A stretch of DNA of 64,000 nt from Zoroaster sp. YZ-2022 (lineage: Eukaryota; Echinodermata; Asteroidea; Forcipulatida; Zoroasteridae). The DNA lies in assembly GCA_029582265.1 (NCBI GenBank), contig CM055819.1:42851048-42915047 (forward strand), written 5' to 3'. Under the pieces are notes generated by a model that was not told the DNA's origin, searched no databases, and saw only the letters and a list, made by a program, of their open reading frames with translations. Positions within the stretch are counted from its first letter, which is position 1, and each line of letters starts with the position of its first letter. The position numbers and the translations under genes are program-made. This document shows positions 45,135 through 56,913 of the stretch, in pieces.

Positions 45135-45180
45135 TATATACATATATACATATATACATACATGTACATGTATATACATA
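44990..45180 (+). repeat. (TATACCTATACA)/(TATATACA)n microsatellite
   Basis: Low-complexity TA/CA tract in the transposase intron directly in front of a SINE. Open frames across it are artefacts. Confidence 0.93.
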
Positions 45181-45183
45181 TAT

Positions 45184-45530
45184 GTCGTGGCCGAGCGGTC
45201 TAGCTTACCGGATTCAAGTTCTGGTGTTAGCAACAGAATGTGGGTTCGAATCACGGCCGTGACACTTGTGTCCTTGAGCAAGACACTTAATCATAATTGC
45301 TTCTCTCCACCCAGGGGTTAAATGGGTACCTGTGAAGGCAGAGTTGGTTTGCTCTATATGCGCTAGAAATGGCAGCAATTGAGCTGTATACTCCCCAGGG
45401 AGCTGAGATGGTTTCAGGAATGATTTATGAGCCTTATGAGCAGGGATAATAATATAATGCGCCTTGAGCACCACTTAGTTGGTGGATATGTGCGCTATAT
45501 CAATCCACACATTATTATTATTATTATTAC
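45184..45530 (+). mobile_element. tRNA-derived SINE, copy 3
   Basis: Full head-to-tail copy (TGGCCGAGCGGTCTAGC, GGGTTCGAATCACG, GGAGCTGAGATGGTTTCAGG, a CACCACTTAGTTGGTGGATA end and an (ATT)n tail) in an intron of the EnSpm transposase. Confidence 0.88.
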
Positions 45531-45837
45531 ATCTGAGTCAACTCGTACCTTAACCAACCTGTACTTAACCAGCTCGTACTCCAACCAACCAACTCATAGT
45601 CATATATTAGAAAAAATAGAAGAAAATGGAATCTTCGTGTGTCATTTTTACCCTTAACTGTTGAAAACCTTAGAAGGTATTATTAGAATAAATTGAGTTT
45701 TTTATGAAAATTACCAACTTTTAAGAAAATCAAATTTAAAAAAATAATTGAATTTTGGTATGTCCTTTTTACCCGTAACTTTTGAAAACCTTAGAAAATA
45801 TTATTAGAATAAATTAAGTTGAGTTTCCCAGGCTTTT

Positions 45838-46108
45838 ATAATAATAATAATAATAATGTGTGGACTTATATAGCGCACGTATCCACCAACTAAGTGGTGC
45901 TCAAGGCGCATTTTTTTTTTTTTTTTTACGTGCATTACACAACACACGGGACCTACGGCTTTACGTCCCATCCGAAGGACGAAGCAATTATGTTTAAGTA
46001 CCTTGCTCAAGGACACAAGTGTCACGACCGGGGCTCGAACTCACACCCTGCTGCTGGCAACACCAGAACTTGAGTTCGGTGCGCTAGACTGCTCGACCAC
46101 GACACTCC
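45838..46108 (-). mobile_element. tRNA-derived SINE, copy 4 (variant body)
   Basis: Reverse orientation. Same 3' end (GTGGTGCTCAAGGCGCA on the plus strand) and same tRNA-like head, but the middle is a different sequence containing GGGACCTACGGCTTTACGTC. A chimaeric subfamily sharing head and tail modules. Confidence 0.8.
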
Positions 46109-47555
46109 ACTTATAATTTAAAATTAAATATAAAAAGTCCCAATTTGAACAAAATGAATTTTGGTGTGTTGTTTTACCCGTAACTTAAAAAAAACCTTGG
46201 ATGATATTATTTGAATAAATTTAATCATGGACATGTTATGTAATGAACCGCAAACCTATGATGGCGGTCGCGTCATGAGCATGAGTTGGTCGGAGTACGA
46301 GTTGACCTGTTTCCGTATGTTACATTAACTGTTACCTTTCAAACTTAAATTAAAGATAAATTAATAATAATAATACAATTAAAATAATGTACCTCATCAG
46401 TTGACGATGATAAAGGAACTTCTGTGCTGTCAGAATCTGAGATCCTGCCATCTTGATTCTAAAAAGCTGATGGCGGAGAATGGCTAGAATCACAGAAAAT
46501 TGAATCATCATCGTCGTCATGATCTTCAATACTGACAACAATGTCATTTGATGAATTAGGCCTAGCCTGGTCATGATTTTCTGGCGTTTCTGGTATCACC
46601 TCATTGACCTCCACTGCTACTGAAGTGACTGGCACAACAGACATTTCCTCCTGGGTGATAAGACTGGCATCACTACCATTAATGTCCGATTCTGAATCGG
46701 CTGAACTCGACAATCCTGAACTCGAGATGGTCTGGAGTGGCACTGCCGTTGGCTGAAGCCGAGGAACGCGAATGGGAACTCCGTCATTAGAACGATGGTG
46801 GTGTAGACCGCTGACGAGATCATTCTCGGAATCCGAACTCGTGTCTAAAACATTTGGCCTAACACTTCCTAACGTCCTCTTCCGATTATTTCGATAGCGT
46901 GTTCTTCTTGGAACTGATACAGTTTTGTTAGGTTCTAACTGCTCCCACAAGTATGATTTAAGGGATCTTTTCATTGAGCTATTTTTGGCCATACTCGTTC
47001 AACGCGGTACAAGTTGGTAATTAAAGGACGAGTTGGCACCATGCGTACGGGTACGGGTACTGATGCCCACTCCGTCGTCACCGACGACAATCGGCGCGCG
47101 TACATACGTGAGTGGGAAACGCCCAGTACCAGTGAATTCAACCTTGTTTTCACGGTTTGTGATCCCACTTATGGAGACGAGGTTGCAAATAGACGAGTCG
47201 TGTCACGTTAGGAAAGGATTTTAAGAATTACATTGTCGTAAGTCAAAATAGATTATCCATTAACAATAAAATAAGATCCTAATTAACATGTAATAATTAG
47301 GGAATGATAAACGTGTAGTAAAAATAATGTTTTCTCAATATTATTGGTGTATAAGATAAAAATAAATGAAACGTCAGCAATACTAAACGTCGTAGTCAGC
47401 CAATCAGGACTTAGCGCGCCAGCTGTGAATGAAATGTAAGGCCGGTCAAAGCGTCGCGTCGCGTCTTGAACCACCATTTTCACATACTCTGCCTACAAAC
47501 AGCATTGTCGAATTTTTTGTGATTTAAATTTACTATTATTAGTTCGTATTTCGTC

Positions 47556-50500
47556 ATGACTTCTGCCGGCTTGTATGTTTTGGTTAAGTGGATCGAAGAA
47601 GAGGCCTGGGATGTACTCCTGTGAAAACAGTGTCGCAGAAATTGAAAATTTAGATGAAATAGTTGGAAACGTTGTAGATTTCTTTTGGAAAAAGGCGAAG
47701 AGTCAGCCTTGCACAGTGCTGGCCTATGGTAAGTACCGATATACACTGTACCCCTCGAGTATATTGCGCATGAAAGATGTGGAATTATTTTGTAATTATT
47801 TTGATACATGGGGGCATAACGTTAGCTATGGCTATGCATGTACATCACAACATCAGGCCCGTTACTTCAAATTATTCCAGGGCATTTTTGGGATACAAAT
47901 AGGCCTACAATGAGTAATGACTTCTTTCGCCCATTCTAGCCCTAGGACATTAGTCATTATATTATAATACTAATACTACTAGTACTAGTACTAGGCCTAT
48001 CCACATTCTATCTATAGGGCCAAGGCAATGGACTAACAAGGCAATGGACTAGCTCCCTCGATCAGCTATTCCTCGATCTGTATATCCTTGGCCCCAGCTA
48101 GCACCACATATGTACAAAAAAGGAGCAACTTTTGATTTGCTGTATTACAACTTATTTGTATAAATAACATTACCCATTACATGTCCAACTGACCACCCTC
48201 TGTTATTTGTTAATGCTGTTCAAACACTAAAACAGGAAAGCGTAAGGAGATGGAGAATAAAATCAGCGAGGTGACATCCGAGAGAAGTTTGATGGCTTCA
48301 ACCAGTAAGTCACCACAACTAGGTGTTGGCCGCAGAGTGATTAAAAGACCGGCTCGCCTTGATAGTACTGACACTGAAGTCCCGATGGAACTGGAGCAAC
48401 CAGAAAAGGTACAGTGTGCTTAATGAAAGCATCAAAGTCCAGAAAAAAAATTCTTTATATGGACAAAGTATTATCTGAATATATAAGTGTACTATCCTAA
48501 ATCCGTGGCATAGTACTCCATGCACAATGTATATAAACAAATGTTCCTTGTATTCAAGTATATATTATTTATTTATCAGCAGCTTCACCCAAAGAAGAAA
48601 CAAAACAAACAGTCGGCAACAAGCCATAAGATACTTGCACAGCTGGAGAAAAGCCAGGAGGTAGCAAGACGGACGACACCATCATGCCGATGCAGCAAAT
48701 ATTTGGCCCTTAAGTCAAAGTACTTGACAGTGAAACAGCAAACAAATGATCTTGCAGCACAGGTTGAAGAACTCCAACAGTTTAAAGGTAACATTTTTTG
48801 CAGCTAGGAAAGCCCCATTTTTATAAATTAATAACAGCAGAATTGTGTAGTTTCATTATGTATGCACTGCTATCCTCACCACACAATCCACTTCCAAATG
48901 AGCTGCAGTGGGTGGCCGCTAATAGTCTGCAAACCCTGACGCAGGACTAACAATTTGTGAAAGGAAATAGGCAAGTTGGAAAATCGGTGGTAGTTGGACA
49001 AAAGAAAATTGCCAGTTTTTACAAGTCACAAGATCCTGTGGGAAGAACCCTGAAACTGCCTAGTGCTGGACCGGTTAACTGTCCAAAACTATTGATATAT
49101 ATTTTATTTATAAACTGATTAACAAAAGCCACTATTTAAAAAAAATAGACCAATAAATTTTGAAGAATTTGCCTATTCTATTCTAAACTCTTTGCCACAT
49201 GAAATTTTAAATACAATATATTACCAGATCTTATTTTTTTAAATTGCAATGACAAGAACTGAACAGCATTGTGACCAATCTGAGGGAATTCCAGCAACAG
49301 TACACATCAGTCGAAGTCCCATCAGATCCTGGCAAATCTACCTCATTAATGCATGTTCCTGATGTGAGCCTAGTTACACCCGACGTGAGCCTAATTGCTA
49401 CACCCGGCAGGCGCCATTCTATACCCGATGTGAGACATTCTACGCCCGATGTGAGACATTCTACGCCCGATGTGAGACCTACTTCAAAGGTATAGAAGTT
49501 ATTAAGGACAATTAATGACCATAATTTTCCCTAGCTGTGGTGACCGCAGCCCTACTACCCGACTTTTACAACTTCTGTCATTAACGGACAGTAGTAGCGC
49601 TGCGGTGAATGCCCATGGTAGTCCTGTATGGACAAGTATCGATATCGAGCAGGCAATGTTCTGTACCCCAAAAAGGTGTCCTAAACATGACAAATGCTCT
49701 TCAAAACTCGCCTCCAAATTTAATGCCACCTACAGATGCCTCCTCTGAGGTTTAAAACCATGCAACTTGCATTGGCGAGATTTTAGGGACATTTTAAGTT
49801 TGGAAAAATGCAAGATTGAACTAGTAAACATGGAAATTGCTGGCCTCGTGACGTTTCCCAACAATGCATTGCGCGCATACAATGACCCCTGCTGCGGGCG
49901 AAAACGGGCGGTATAGCGCCACCTGGCGATTTATAGCGTACCAACCTGTAGTTGTACACGACTGTTATTGGTACGCTAAAAATCGGTAGGTGGCGCTATA
50001 CCCTGTTTTTAGTTTTTACCGGTAGCAGGGGGTCGTGTATGCGCGCAATGCATTGTTGAAGCGTCACGAGGCCAGCACTTCCATGTTTACGAGTTCAATC
50101 TTAAAATTTCCCCCAAATGTTTTATAAATTCCTCGTATAGTACATCGGTGGTTAGGAACTGACCTTAAATCTTTGATATGAAAAGTTGGCAACAAAAAGG
50201 AATGAAACTAAAATAATTGGTTTATGAATGCATTTATTCTTCAACAGGTTGATATAGGCAATGGTGTGCTAATGGAAAAGGGGCGACTGCTGGCAATCAC
50301 ACAGGCCAGCAACAGTGCCACCAGATTGGCCCGAAATTTTTTCTCCTCATTGTTTACAAGGGATGATGTCATTGGCAAGAGCCTAACCGGAAGAAAAAGC
50401 AACGCCCATCAACAAACATCGGAAATAAAGGATGCGTTAAATCTTGCAAAAGTGAATGCTGTCATAGGTAATGTTTCCCTATTTACATGATGGTTTGCTT

Positions 50501-51022
50501 CACATGCTGCCATAAAAATATACAATTTTTTAACTGTACTTTAGCCATTGATAAACATGTGTTCAATGAGTTTGTCTCATTTTGTATGCACTTGTTTCCA
50601 TTACACAAAATTTAACCACAACTGAGGAAAATTTGTTTAACATTTCCACTTCGATAACTTGGCTTTTGAATATGACATTGACATGCACAAGCATTAAACC
50701 ATGACAAAAATAAGTAAATTAATTATGGCATATATACACACACACACACACATATATTTGTTTGTTTATCATACATTGTAGCAAGAGCACATTGACAAAA
50801 TCTATCATAACTTCAGTCTGACTTTGACTTGTGTAACATAGATGAAATCTGAATTATTTTTTTAAGCTTACATTTACTACATGTAGGAACCTAATCAGTG
50901 CATTTTGTTTTGAATTTTTGTCTTCAGATTTCACAATAAAAAAGTACCCCAGTGGTTCAACCTCCCTCATCAAGCAGTCACTGGCAAATAAGGTGAAAGA
51001 GTTGAATAAGGTTCGGTTTTAA
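47556..51022 (+). pseudogene. EnSpm-associated BEN-domain gene, six exons
   Basis: Divergent from the transposase, starts 560 bp apart. Exons: 47556-47728, 48236-48408, 48580-48787, 49257-49489, 50248-50467 and 50928-51022, each with AG acceptor and GT donor. Exon 1 begins LYVLVKWIEEEAWDVL but needs a one-base shift near 47615. Then come basic and Ser-rich parts, a coiled coil (QTNDLAAQVEELQQFK), a repeat of HSTPDVR, and a BEN domain in exons 5-6 (IGNGVLMEKGRLLAITQ, SATRLARNFFSSLFTRDDV, KVNAVI). BEN domains bind DNA and chromatin; here perhaps transposon ends or target chromatin. Confidence 0.8.
49798..50119. mobile_element. Foldback MITE in a BEN-gene intron
   Basis: Two inverted arms of about 147 bp (49798-49944 and 49968-50119) with a 23-bp loop. 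The arms share AGATTGAACT, GTGCTGGCCTCGTGACG-like and TATAGCGCCACCT segments. The whole unit can fold back on itself. No protein. Target duplication not resolved. Confidence 0.82.
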
Positions 51023-52980
51023 AAGTTTACACCTTTTTTTTTAAATATTTTTTATTTGTTTTTTATTTTTTTAAATTCACTGTGCATTTTTGGATATTTT
51101 GGGAACCGGATACCCGAAATCAGTAAACTTCGGATACCCGTTTTCATTTTTGTTGAAAACATGCCTCTGGTGGTGTACAAATACATGTTCTGTAAATGGT
51201 AACAAATTGACTTTTATAACACGGAGGATACCATACTTAAATCGATCTTTTCTTTATTGGAGTGCAATCTTGTGAATTTAAAGATAATTGTCTGTAAAAG
51301 AGTCACAGATTTCTTTTCGCACCGCTCAAATGTTAAGTAATAATTTTAAAAAGTCGTTTACGGGTAATTGGAACCGAAAAATGGAACCGGGTAATGACCG
51401 TTTCAGACGGATACCTGGATATCAGGCACAGCCCTACTATACACTAATTGGTTGCGTTGTGTGCAAGATAAAATATGTTTCAACATATTGTGTGACCGGC
51501 AAAGGTTGTAAGCAATTAATGTGCAAAATTGTTTTCAAGAAAATCGAGTGAAATTTTCGTCCTTTTTTGCCATTTATAAGTCATTGTAGGAAAGTTAAAT
51601 TCTGCACGGGAAAAGAAAAACATGTCTTAGGAGTAATTCAGGAGTTAAAACAATGGTTTATGCTCTGCTTGCAGCTATGCAACATTTCAGCTGATTTCCT
51701 CTGTTGTTGGTTACTCAGCCATTGTACAAAGTCTGGCTGTGGCTAGCACTTACCTCTCTTCTGGACAAATTTTTCAAAGGAGCCATTTTATCGTTTACGA
51801 CCCTCTGTTGAGAAATAAGGTTGAAGGGCCATACCTTCTGGGTACAAGACGATGTTAACGACATAGTGAAATAAGGTGAAATTTTCAGAGGTACATTTTT
51901 ATACATGTATTTGTATTATTATAAGTATAGATGTGTCAACAGACGTATTACCCAGGCATGCAACTATTCAGCGGGTCAGCTGATTTTCTTTTCTTTCTTT
52001 AGCTGTGCCATTAAAAACTGAAAAATAGTGTACAAATTCTTGATGTGCCTGTCATTATCCTCTTTTTTTGTGTGGACAAAATGCAGTTGCATGCCTAAAT
52101 ACCAATCTTGTTCCTACCAGAAGGCAATGTACAATACTGGTTATTATCAGATTCCAAAGTTAACTTAAGTTGATATTTATAAAACTAAATTTGTGTATTT
52201 CATTAAACTGGATGAGGGACGAAATTAACATATGCTGACAAAAATCAATTATGTACCTTCCCTTCACTCCCACATTATTATCTGAAAGCCAACCGTGATG
52301 TAAGGTTGATAAAGGTAACAATTATCCATAAAAAAATAAGTGCTCTGATTTTTAATAGAAAGTTTGCACAGTCTTGTCAACGTACCAAAGAGTATTATTT
52401 ACATTATTTGTTTTTTAACTAAAGTAAATAAAAAACTTTTGTATTTAACATAATACGTCCACCTTGCCGTAAAGTTCCACATTATGTATAAATCATGATA
52501 TTTTTAATAGTCAATGTTGGTACAAAAAGATGTACAATTGCAGACCAAATTGTTGGGTCGATTGGAATTCTGCTGTGCTGTGTTTTAAAAAACTTTTTCA
52601 AATATAAGTATAAAGTTTGCCTGATTTTCTGTGACCAAAACAGGAAACCTTTTGGTTTTGGCATAAATAAGTTAAATGATAATTTAACTCCTGGTGGTGC
52701 TATTTTGTATGTTGAGTAATTCATTGAATTTTATGTTTTATATTTAATACTTTGTTGTTGCACCTGATTTATTTTAATTTATATTTGAAAGTATGTGTAT
52801 TTCTGTTATTTCTTAATTGTTCCCAGGAAAACAATAAATCAATACCTTGCTTCAAAGAACATGATATTTTTCAGCCCTGTTATTATAAATGTATTTTGTT
52901 TTAAGTGGACCGCATTTTGATTTTGTAAAGAACTGGTTATATTTTTTCTCTCAAGGTCGCTGTAACTCTAATTCTGAAAT
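51023..52980. other. Non-coding right part of the EnSpm element
   Basis: 3' flank of the BEN gene. Several short open frames, including 52495-52719, have no splice context or recognisable motif. No other feature seen. Confidence 0.55.
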
Positions 52981-53390
52981 GCTCTATAGAACTCTATAAA
53001 CACTTCTATAGAACTCTATAAACACTTCTATAGAACTCTATAAACACTTCTATAGAACTCTATAAACAACTTTCTATACAATTCTATAAAATTTTATATA
53101 GATTTCTATAGAATTTCTATACAGTTCTATAATTATATGGCTAAAAATTACACTGTTTTCTATAGAAATTATTTAGATTTATATACAAACTGTTGCATTT
53201 TCTATAGAATATTTTTAGAAAAGTGGCCCACTTTTCTATAGAAATTCTATAAGCCGTATAGAATTTGTATAGAAATTGTATAGAAATTGTATAGAAATTG
53301 TATAGAGGGATTCTATAGGATGTTCTATAGAATTATGTATAGAAATTCTATAGAATTTTTTTTATAGAATTCTATAGAACTTTTTTGTAA
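52981..53390. repeat. Subterminal TTCTATAGAA array, right
   Basis: Starts with four tandem copies of CACTTCTATAGAACTCTATA-type units, then diverged TTCTATAGAA copies up to the terminal inverted repeat. Confidence 0.85.
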
Positions 53391-53393
53391 GGG

Positions 53394-53711
53394 TGTATAC
53401 TCTGGATAGAATCCTATATAACAGCGGGTTCTGCGATATATATATAGGTTGGTGAAATTCTTGCGTCGGGAAATATATATATCGCAGAACCCGCTGTTAT
53501 ATAGGATTCTATCCAGCCAATCGCCATCGGGCAAGCTCACTGGTTGAGAGGTTAAGACGTCTGCACTAGTAAGCAGGTCGTGGGTTCGAATCCCGCCCGA
53601 GTCCCGCCTGTGTAGTTTTTCACAGAGACTCAGAAAGCTATACACACGTCGGTATTAGGGCAAAATTAAATAAATTGTTTATTTCCCAACGCAAGAATTT
53701 CACCAACCTAC
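53394..53711 (+). mobile_element. SINE-like repeat in LINE copy B, right piece
   Basis: Continues the piece at 40891-40933 across the EnSpm insertion. Both ends carry the 12-bp LINE duplication AAAAGTATATCA (40879-40890 and 53712-53723). It contains the tRNA-like box region (GGTTGAGAGGTTAAGACG, GGTTCGAATCCCGCC) and inverted terminal segments (GCCCTAACACCGACGTGTGT against its complement near 53650). Confidence 0.8.
53403..53514. repeat. Near-perfect palindrome, 43-bp arms
   Basis: TGGATAGAATCC...GCGATATATA is repeated as its reverse complement after a spacer of about 25 bp that contains GGTTGGTGAAATTCTTGCG. In copy A only one arm is present (28921-28957), so the palindrome arose in copy B. 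Confidence 0.85.
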
Positions 53712-56010
53712 AAAAGTATATCATTCTTTACCTTCAAAAGGGCCGTCTCTGTACTGTGATGTTTCCTGTATGCCGATTGAAATAATGGAAATGATGATTG
53801 CCTAGCCATATGATTATTAATTTGAACACACAAGTTGGTGATTGGTCGGCAATTATCTAAAACTGGGTCGAGGTTATGCTTCTTTAACAAAGGAAAAATC
53901 AGTCCCTCTTTCCAGCAATCGGGAAAAACGCCAGAACCAATAGACAAATTTATGATACTGGTAAGCACTGGCAGCAGAACATCAAGACAATCACTGACTA
54001 GCTTAGTTGGCATTGGATCAAGGGAACAAGACTTCTTTGTAGATTTACTGACAAGTTGCTTAACCTGTTTCTCAGTTAATGTAATGAAATGATCAAAACA
54101 AAATGTCATCAGATGGAATAATATTTGGAAAATAATTAGATTCAGATTCATCTGCTGATCCCAAATTGTCAAGTTTGGAATGAATGTTTGTTATCTTTTT
54201 AACAAAGAAATTCCCCATTTCATTCGATCAAATTTGTTATTAAACATGGGAAGGGGGAAACATGGCATTGTTGGAGCAGTGTCTTAGTGGCCTATAATTT
54301 ACTCTGATCAGAACTGTTGGCGTCAATAAAGTTGGTATAAAAATCACTGCGAGCTTTATTCATGAGAAATGTAGGCCTGTTTCTTTTAGTTTTAAAATTC
54401 GCTAAGTCGTCGGGTGTCCCAGTTTGCCGCCATTTCCTTTCAACCTGTCTTCTCAACTTCACAGCTGTCTTAATGTTCGCATTAAACCATGGTAGAAACT
54501 GTTTTCGACTTTACTGGTGCATGAGTGTTAAGTGTATCAGTGAGAGTGACATTGTAACATTTAACAAGCTCATCGAGACATTTGGGAGTATCTGTACACA
54601 GCTTAGAAGAAGATAAGTAATTTTTTAATGAATTAATATTGATCGATGTAGTGTTCCTATAAGAAACTGTTTTGGTTGAAGATGTTAACGATCTTGTTTT
54701 TAAATTACATATAACTGATAGATGGTCAGAGAAACGACGATCAGGAAAAGGTGGGCTGTCTAGAACAACCTCAGACTGCCCCGTGATAACGAAATCCAAT
54801 GTGTGTCCCAACTCATGGGTTGCCTCAGACCCATAGATTCAAGAAGTTCTATAACATGGACAGCAGATGGATCTTCAGAAACATCAACATGAATATTAAA
54901 ATGCCCAGTTATCAGGAGTCATTGAGGGCATAGAATTAACGATTCCAAATACACAGCAAATTCAGTAAGAAACGTGTTCACAGTAACTGGATGATTTTCA
55001 GAGTATGGGGCCTATAGATGATCACTAACCGAAGCCTTATGAATTATATTCTACCGACCATTCTGAAAATTAAAATGATTCCTTTTCTCCAGCAGCAATT
55101 TTCTTGACAGAAATGTTATCTCGGAATAATAGACCAGTACCGCCTCCAATGCGATTCTTTCGTGGATGATCCAATAGCTTAAAACCAGATGGAGTAGCTT
55201 GAACTTTACAAGCAACATCCATTTCGGTAAACCAAGTCTCGGTTAGGGCAAAAAGATCAGCCCTGCTAGTTACAACATAATCGACAAAGTCAGCCATTTT
55301 GTTCTTAATTGATCTGGTATTCAAACTGCAGAGCTTAAATGAGCATGCAGTTGTTAACATGGGTGTAATTGTAACTGGTTAAAGTACTCGATTCCGGTTT
55401 TCTAGTAAGGCTTGAAGACAATAAGTAGAATCCAAACGCTGACTTAAATGGCGGGTATCCTTTGTTTATTACCCTTATACCGTTTACCTGCTCTCTTCCC
55501 TCGAAATCGAAAAATCCCATTTGCTTTAAGTAATTGAAGTTGTTCAGAATGAATGAAACACTAAGAAGATCTACGTAAATTAAACAATTGGTTGCGTGAA
55601 TAGGTGATTCGCCCATTATTGGGAGGGCTATTCAAATTAGAATGCAACCATCGACATACAACTCGCTGTTATTAGTGCAGTTCAAACCATTAGGAACAGG
55701 GTTGATAGAAATGTCCATAAACGCAGTTATATCCAGTGGGGGATCATGTCCAGGGATAACCAAACTTGTCACTGTCCATGCTTCGACCATTTCAACAATG
55801 CCACTTTGGAAGGGCAGAAACCAGTGTCACATAAACTAACTGACGTCGAATGGCAATTTGCTCGAAGTAGGCCAACAAAAAAGTCTAGAAGACGTACAAA
55901 AAGGAATGGGTAACTAGGGGTAGTGTTTTCAAAGATAGTGTTGGAGATAAATTTAGTTGAATGGAAATTATACTGCGCAAACATAACATGCAAAATGGCA
56001 AGACATAAAA
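53712..56010 (-). mobile_element. LINE family 1, copy B, 5' half
   Basis: Duplicate of copy A without the nested fragment. Pieces: N-terminal region near 55993-55770, endonuclease start (LNTRSIKNKMADFVDYVV, ALTETWFTEMD) at 55360-55070, pre-RT, then KSTKKSCSLDPMPTKLVSD and FPDCWKEGLIFPLLKKHN at 54172-53712. Rejoins the 3' half at 40890. Confidence 0.86.
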
Positions 56011-56913
56011 AATGTACATATGCACAGAATCTAAAAACTGCCAGCTGGACAAACAGCGCCCTCTAATCGGGAGAAGCCTGCTTTAGGTTGAAAAATGTCA
56101 TTTTTTTTAAAGATGCACACTTGGCCTTGACTCGTATCTGCAACAGGGGCCGTGCGCTACACAATCGCCAAGCCTGGTCCTATCTTAAGTTTTGGGACTC
56201 CAAGTCTTACTACTATCCCCCTTACAAACATGCCTAGTCCCAAAATGTTAGACTAAGAGTTAAGTAAGAATAAAAAAAACAGAAAACAGCGATCCCAAAT
56301 AATACCGGGATCACAGGCTATGGGGCAATTATTGTTTTGATTTTCATTTTCTTTCTTCACGAATAGCATGCACCAGGAAATCCTATACATGTATGTGGTA
56401 GGACGGCGATTAGCTTCACAGGTGCGTCTGTTGTTTGTGGTTTCACTGAGGGTCGAGGTGTACTCGACTTCAATGAAATGTTTCCTATCAGCTTTACTCC
56501 TGTCAGTTTACAGGCAAGGGGACAACTTACACCATACATCACCAAATGCATGCCAGTCAGAATTATAGTACTCGCACTTAAAATCGTACTCGAGTACATT
56601 TTGTCTGTGTGTTCGTACTCGTACTCAATAATTATTTGCATTGTGTGAATTTACAGATTCCAAAACGCTTTAAAACTAGAAAGCGATTTATTTTGCCCAT
56701 AAACAGTTCAAATTGGCCCTTCGTAAAATCTCCTAGGCCCAAATTATGTCAAAAAGTGTGCAGGCCAGTTGAGTCATACATTTAGGTAGATAGGTTTGTA
56801 TGCATTGTATCGTTATGAAACATGAATATTGTAATGGTCCATGATTTTAGTCCTATCTGATTTCACCCTGCAATATTTATCACCTTTTACACAATGGAAC
56901 ATTCCGCTCTAGT

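Larger units (their letters stand above)
41945..46992 (-). pseudogene. EnSpm-like transposase (tnp2/DUF4218 type), spliced, two lesions
   Basis: Exons on the minus strand: 46992-46393 (basic start, then Ser/Asp/Glu-rich), 44855-44757 (acidic, phase 0 on both sides, TTTGCAG acceptor, GTAAATG donor) and 44129-41945. Exon 3 holds a zinc-ribbon-like Cys cluster (CHVYCAACQGYVG, LCPDCGML), the core ITWGSDGAAIF-like segment (SVTWGSDGAAIF), SIWPLLLMINELPYSVR, GKYGCSWCLHPGE and the DUF4218 part (FQHWMCFVTAVYILL, YNMHQLIHMVDSVRNWGPLW, FPFESMNHKLNK). An in-frame TAG at 46459-46461 and a one-base frameshift near 43435 break it. About 970 codons in all. The transposase would cut and paste the element. Confidence 0.85.
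40934..53393 (-). mobile_element. EnSpm-like DNA transposon, 12.46 kb
   Basis: The ends are perfect inverted repeats of about 31 bp starting CCCTTACAAAAAAGTTCTAT, flanked by TG on both sides (40932-40933 and 53394-53395). The undisturbed target can be seen in the SINE-like copy near 29085. Both subterminal regions are packed with the palindromic decamer TTCTATAGAA (40944-41120 and about 52981-53390). Inside are a minus-strand spliced transposase of the tnp2/DUF4218 type and a plus-strand spliced BEN-domain gene, head to head. The transposase family and 2-bp duplication fit EnSpm, but the termini do not start with CACTA. Confidence 0.88.

Noticed and set aside
44990..45281. Tyr/Ile-rich frames
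   Set aside because: TA/CA microsatellite.
52495..52719. 74-codon frame near the right end of the EnSpm element
   Set aside because: No recognisable motif, splice site or homologous context; an antisense frame of similar length exists at the same place.
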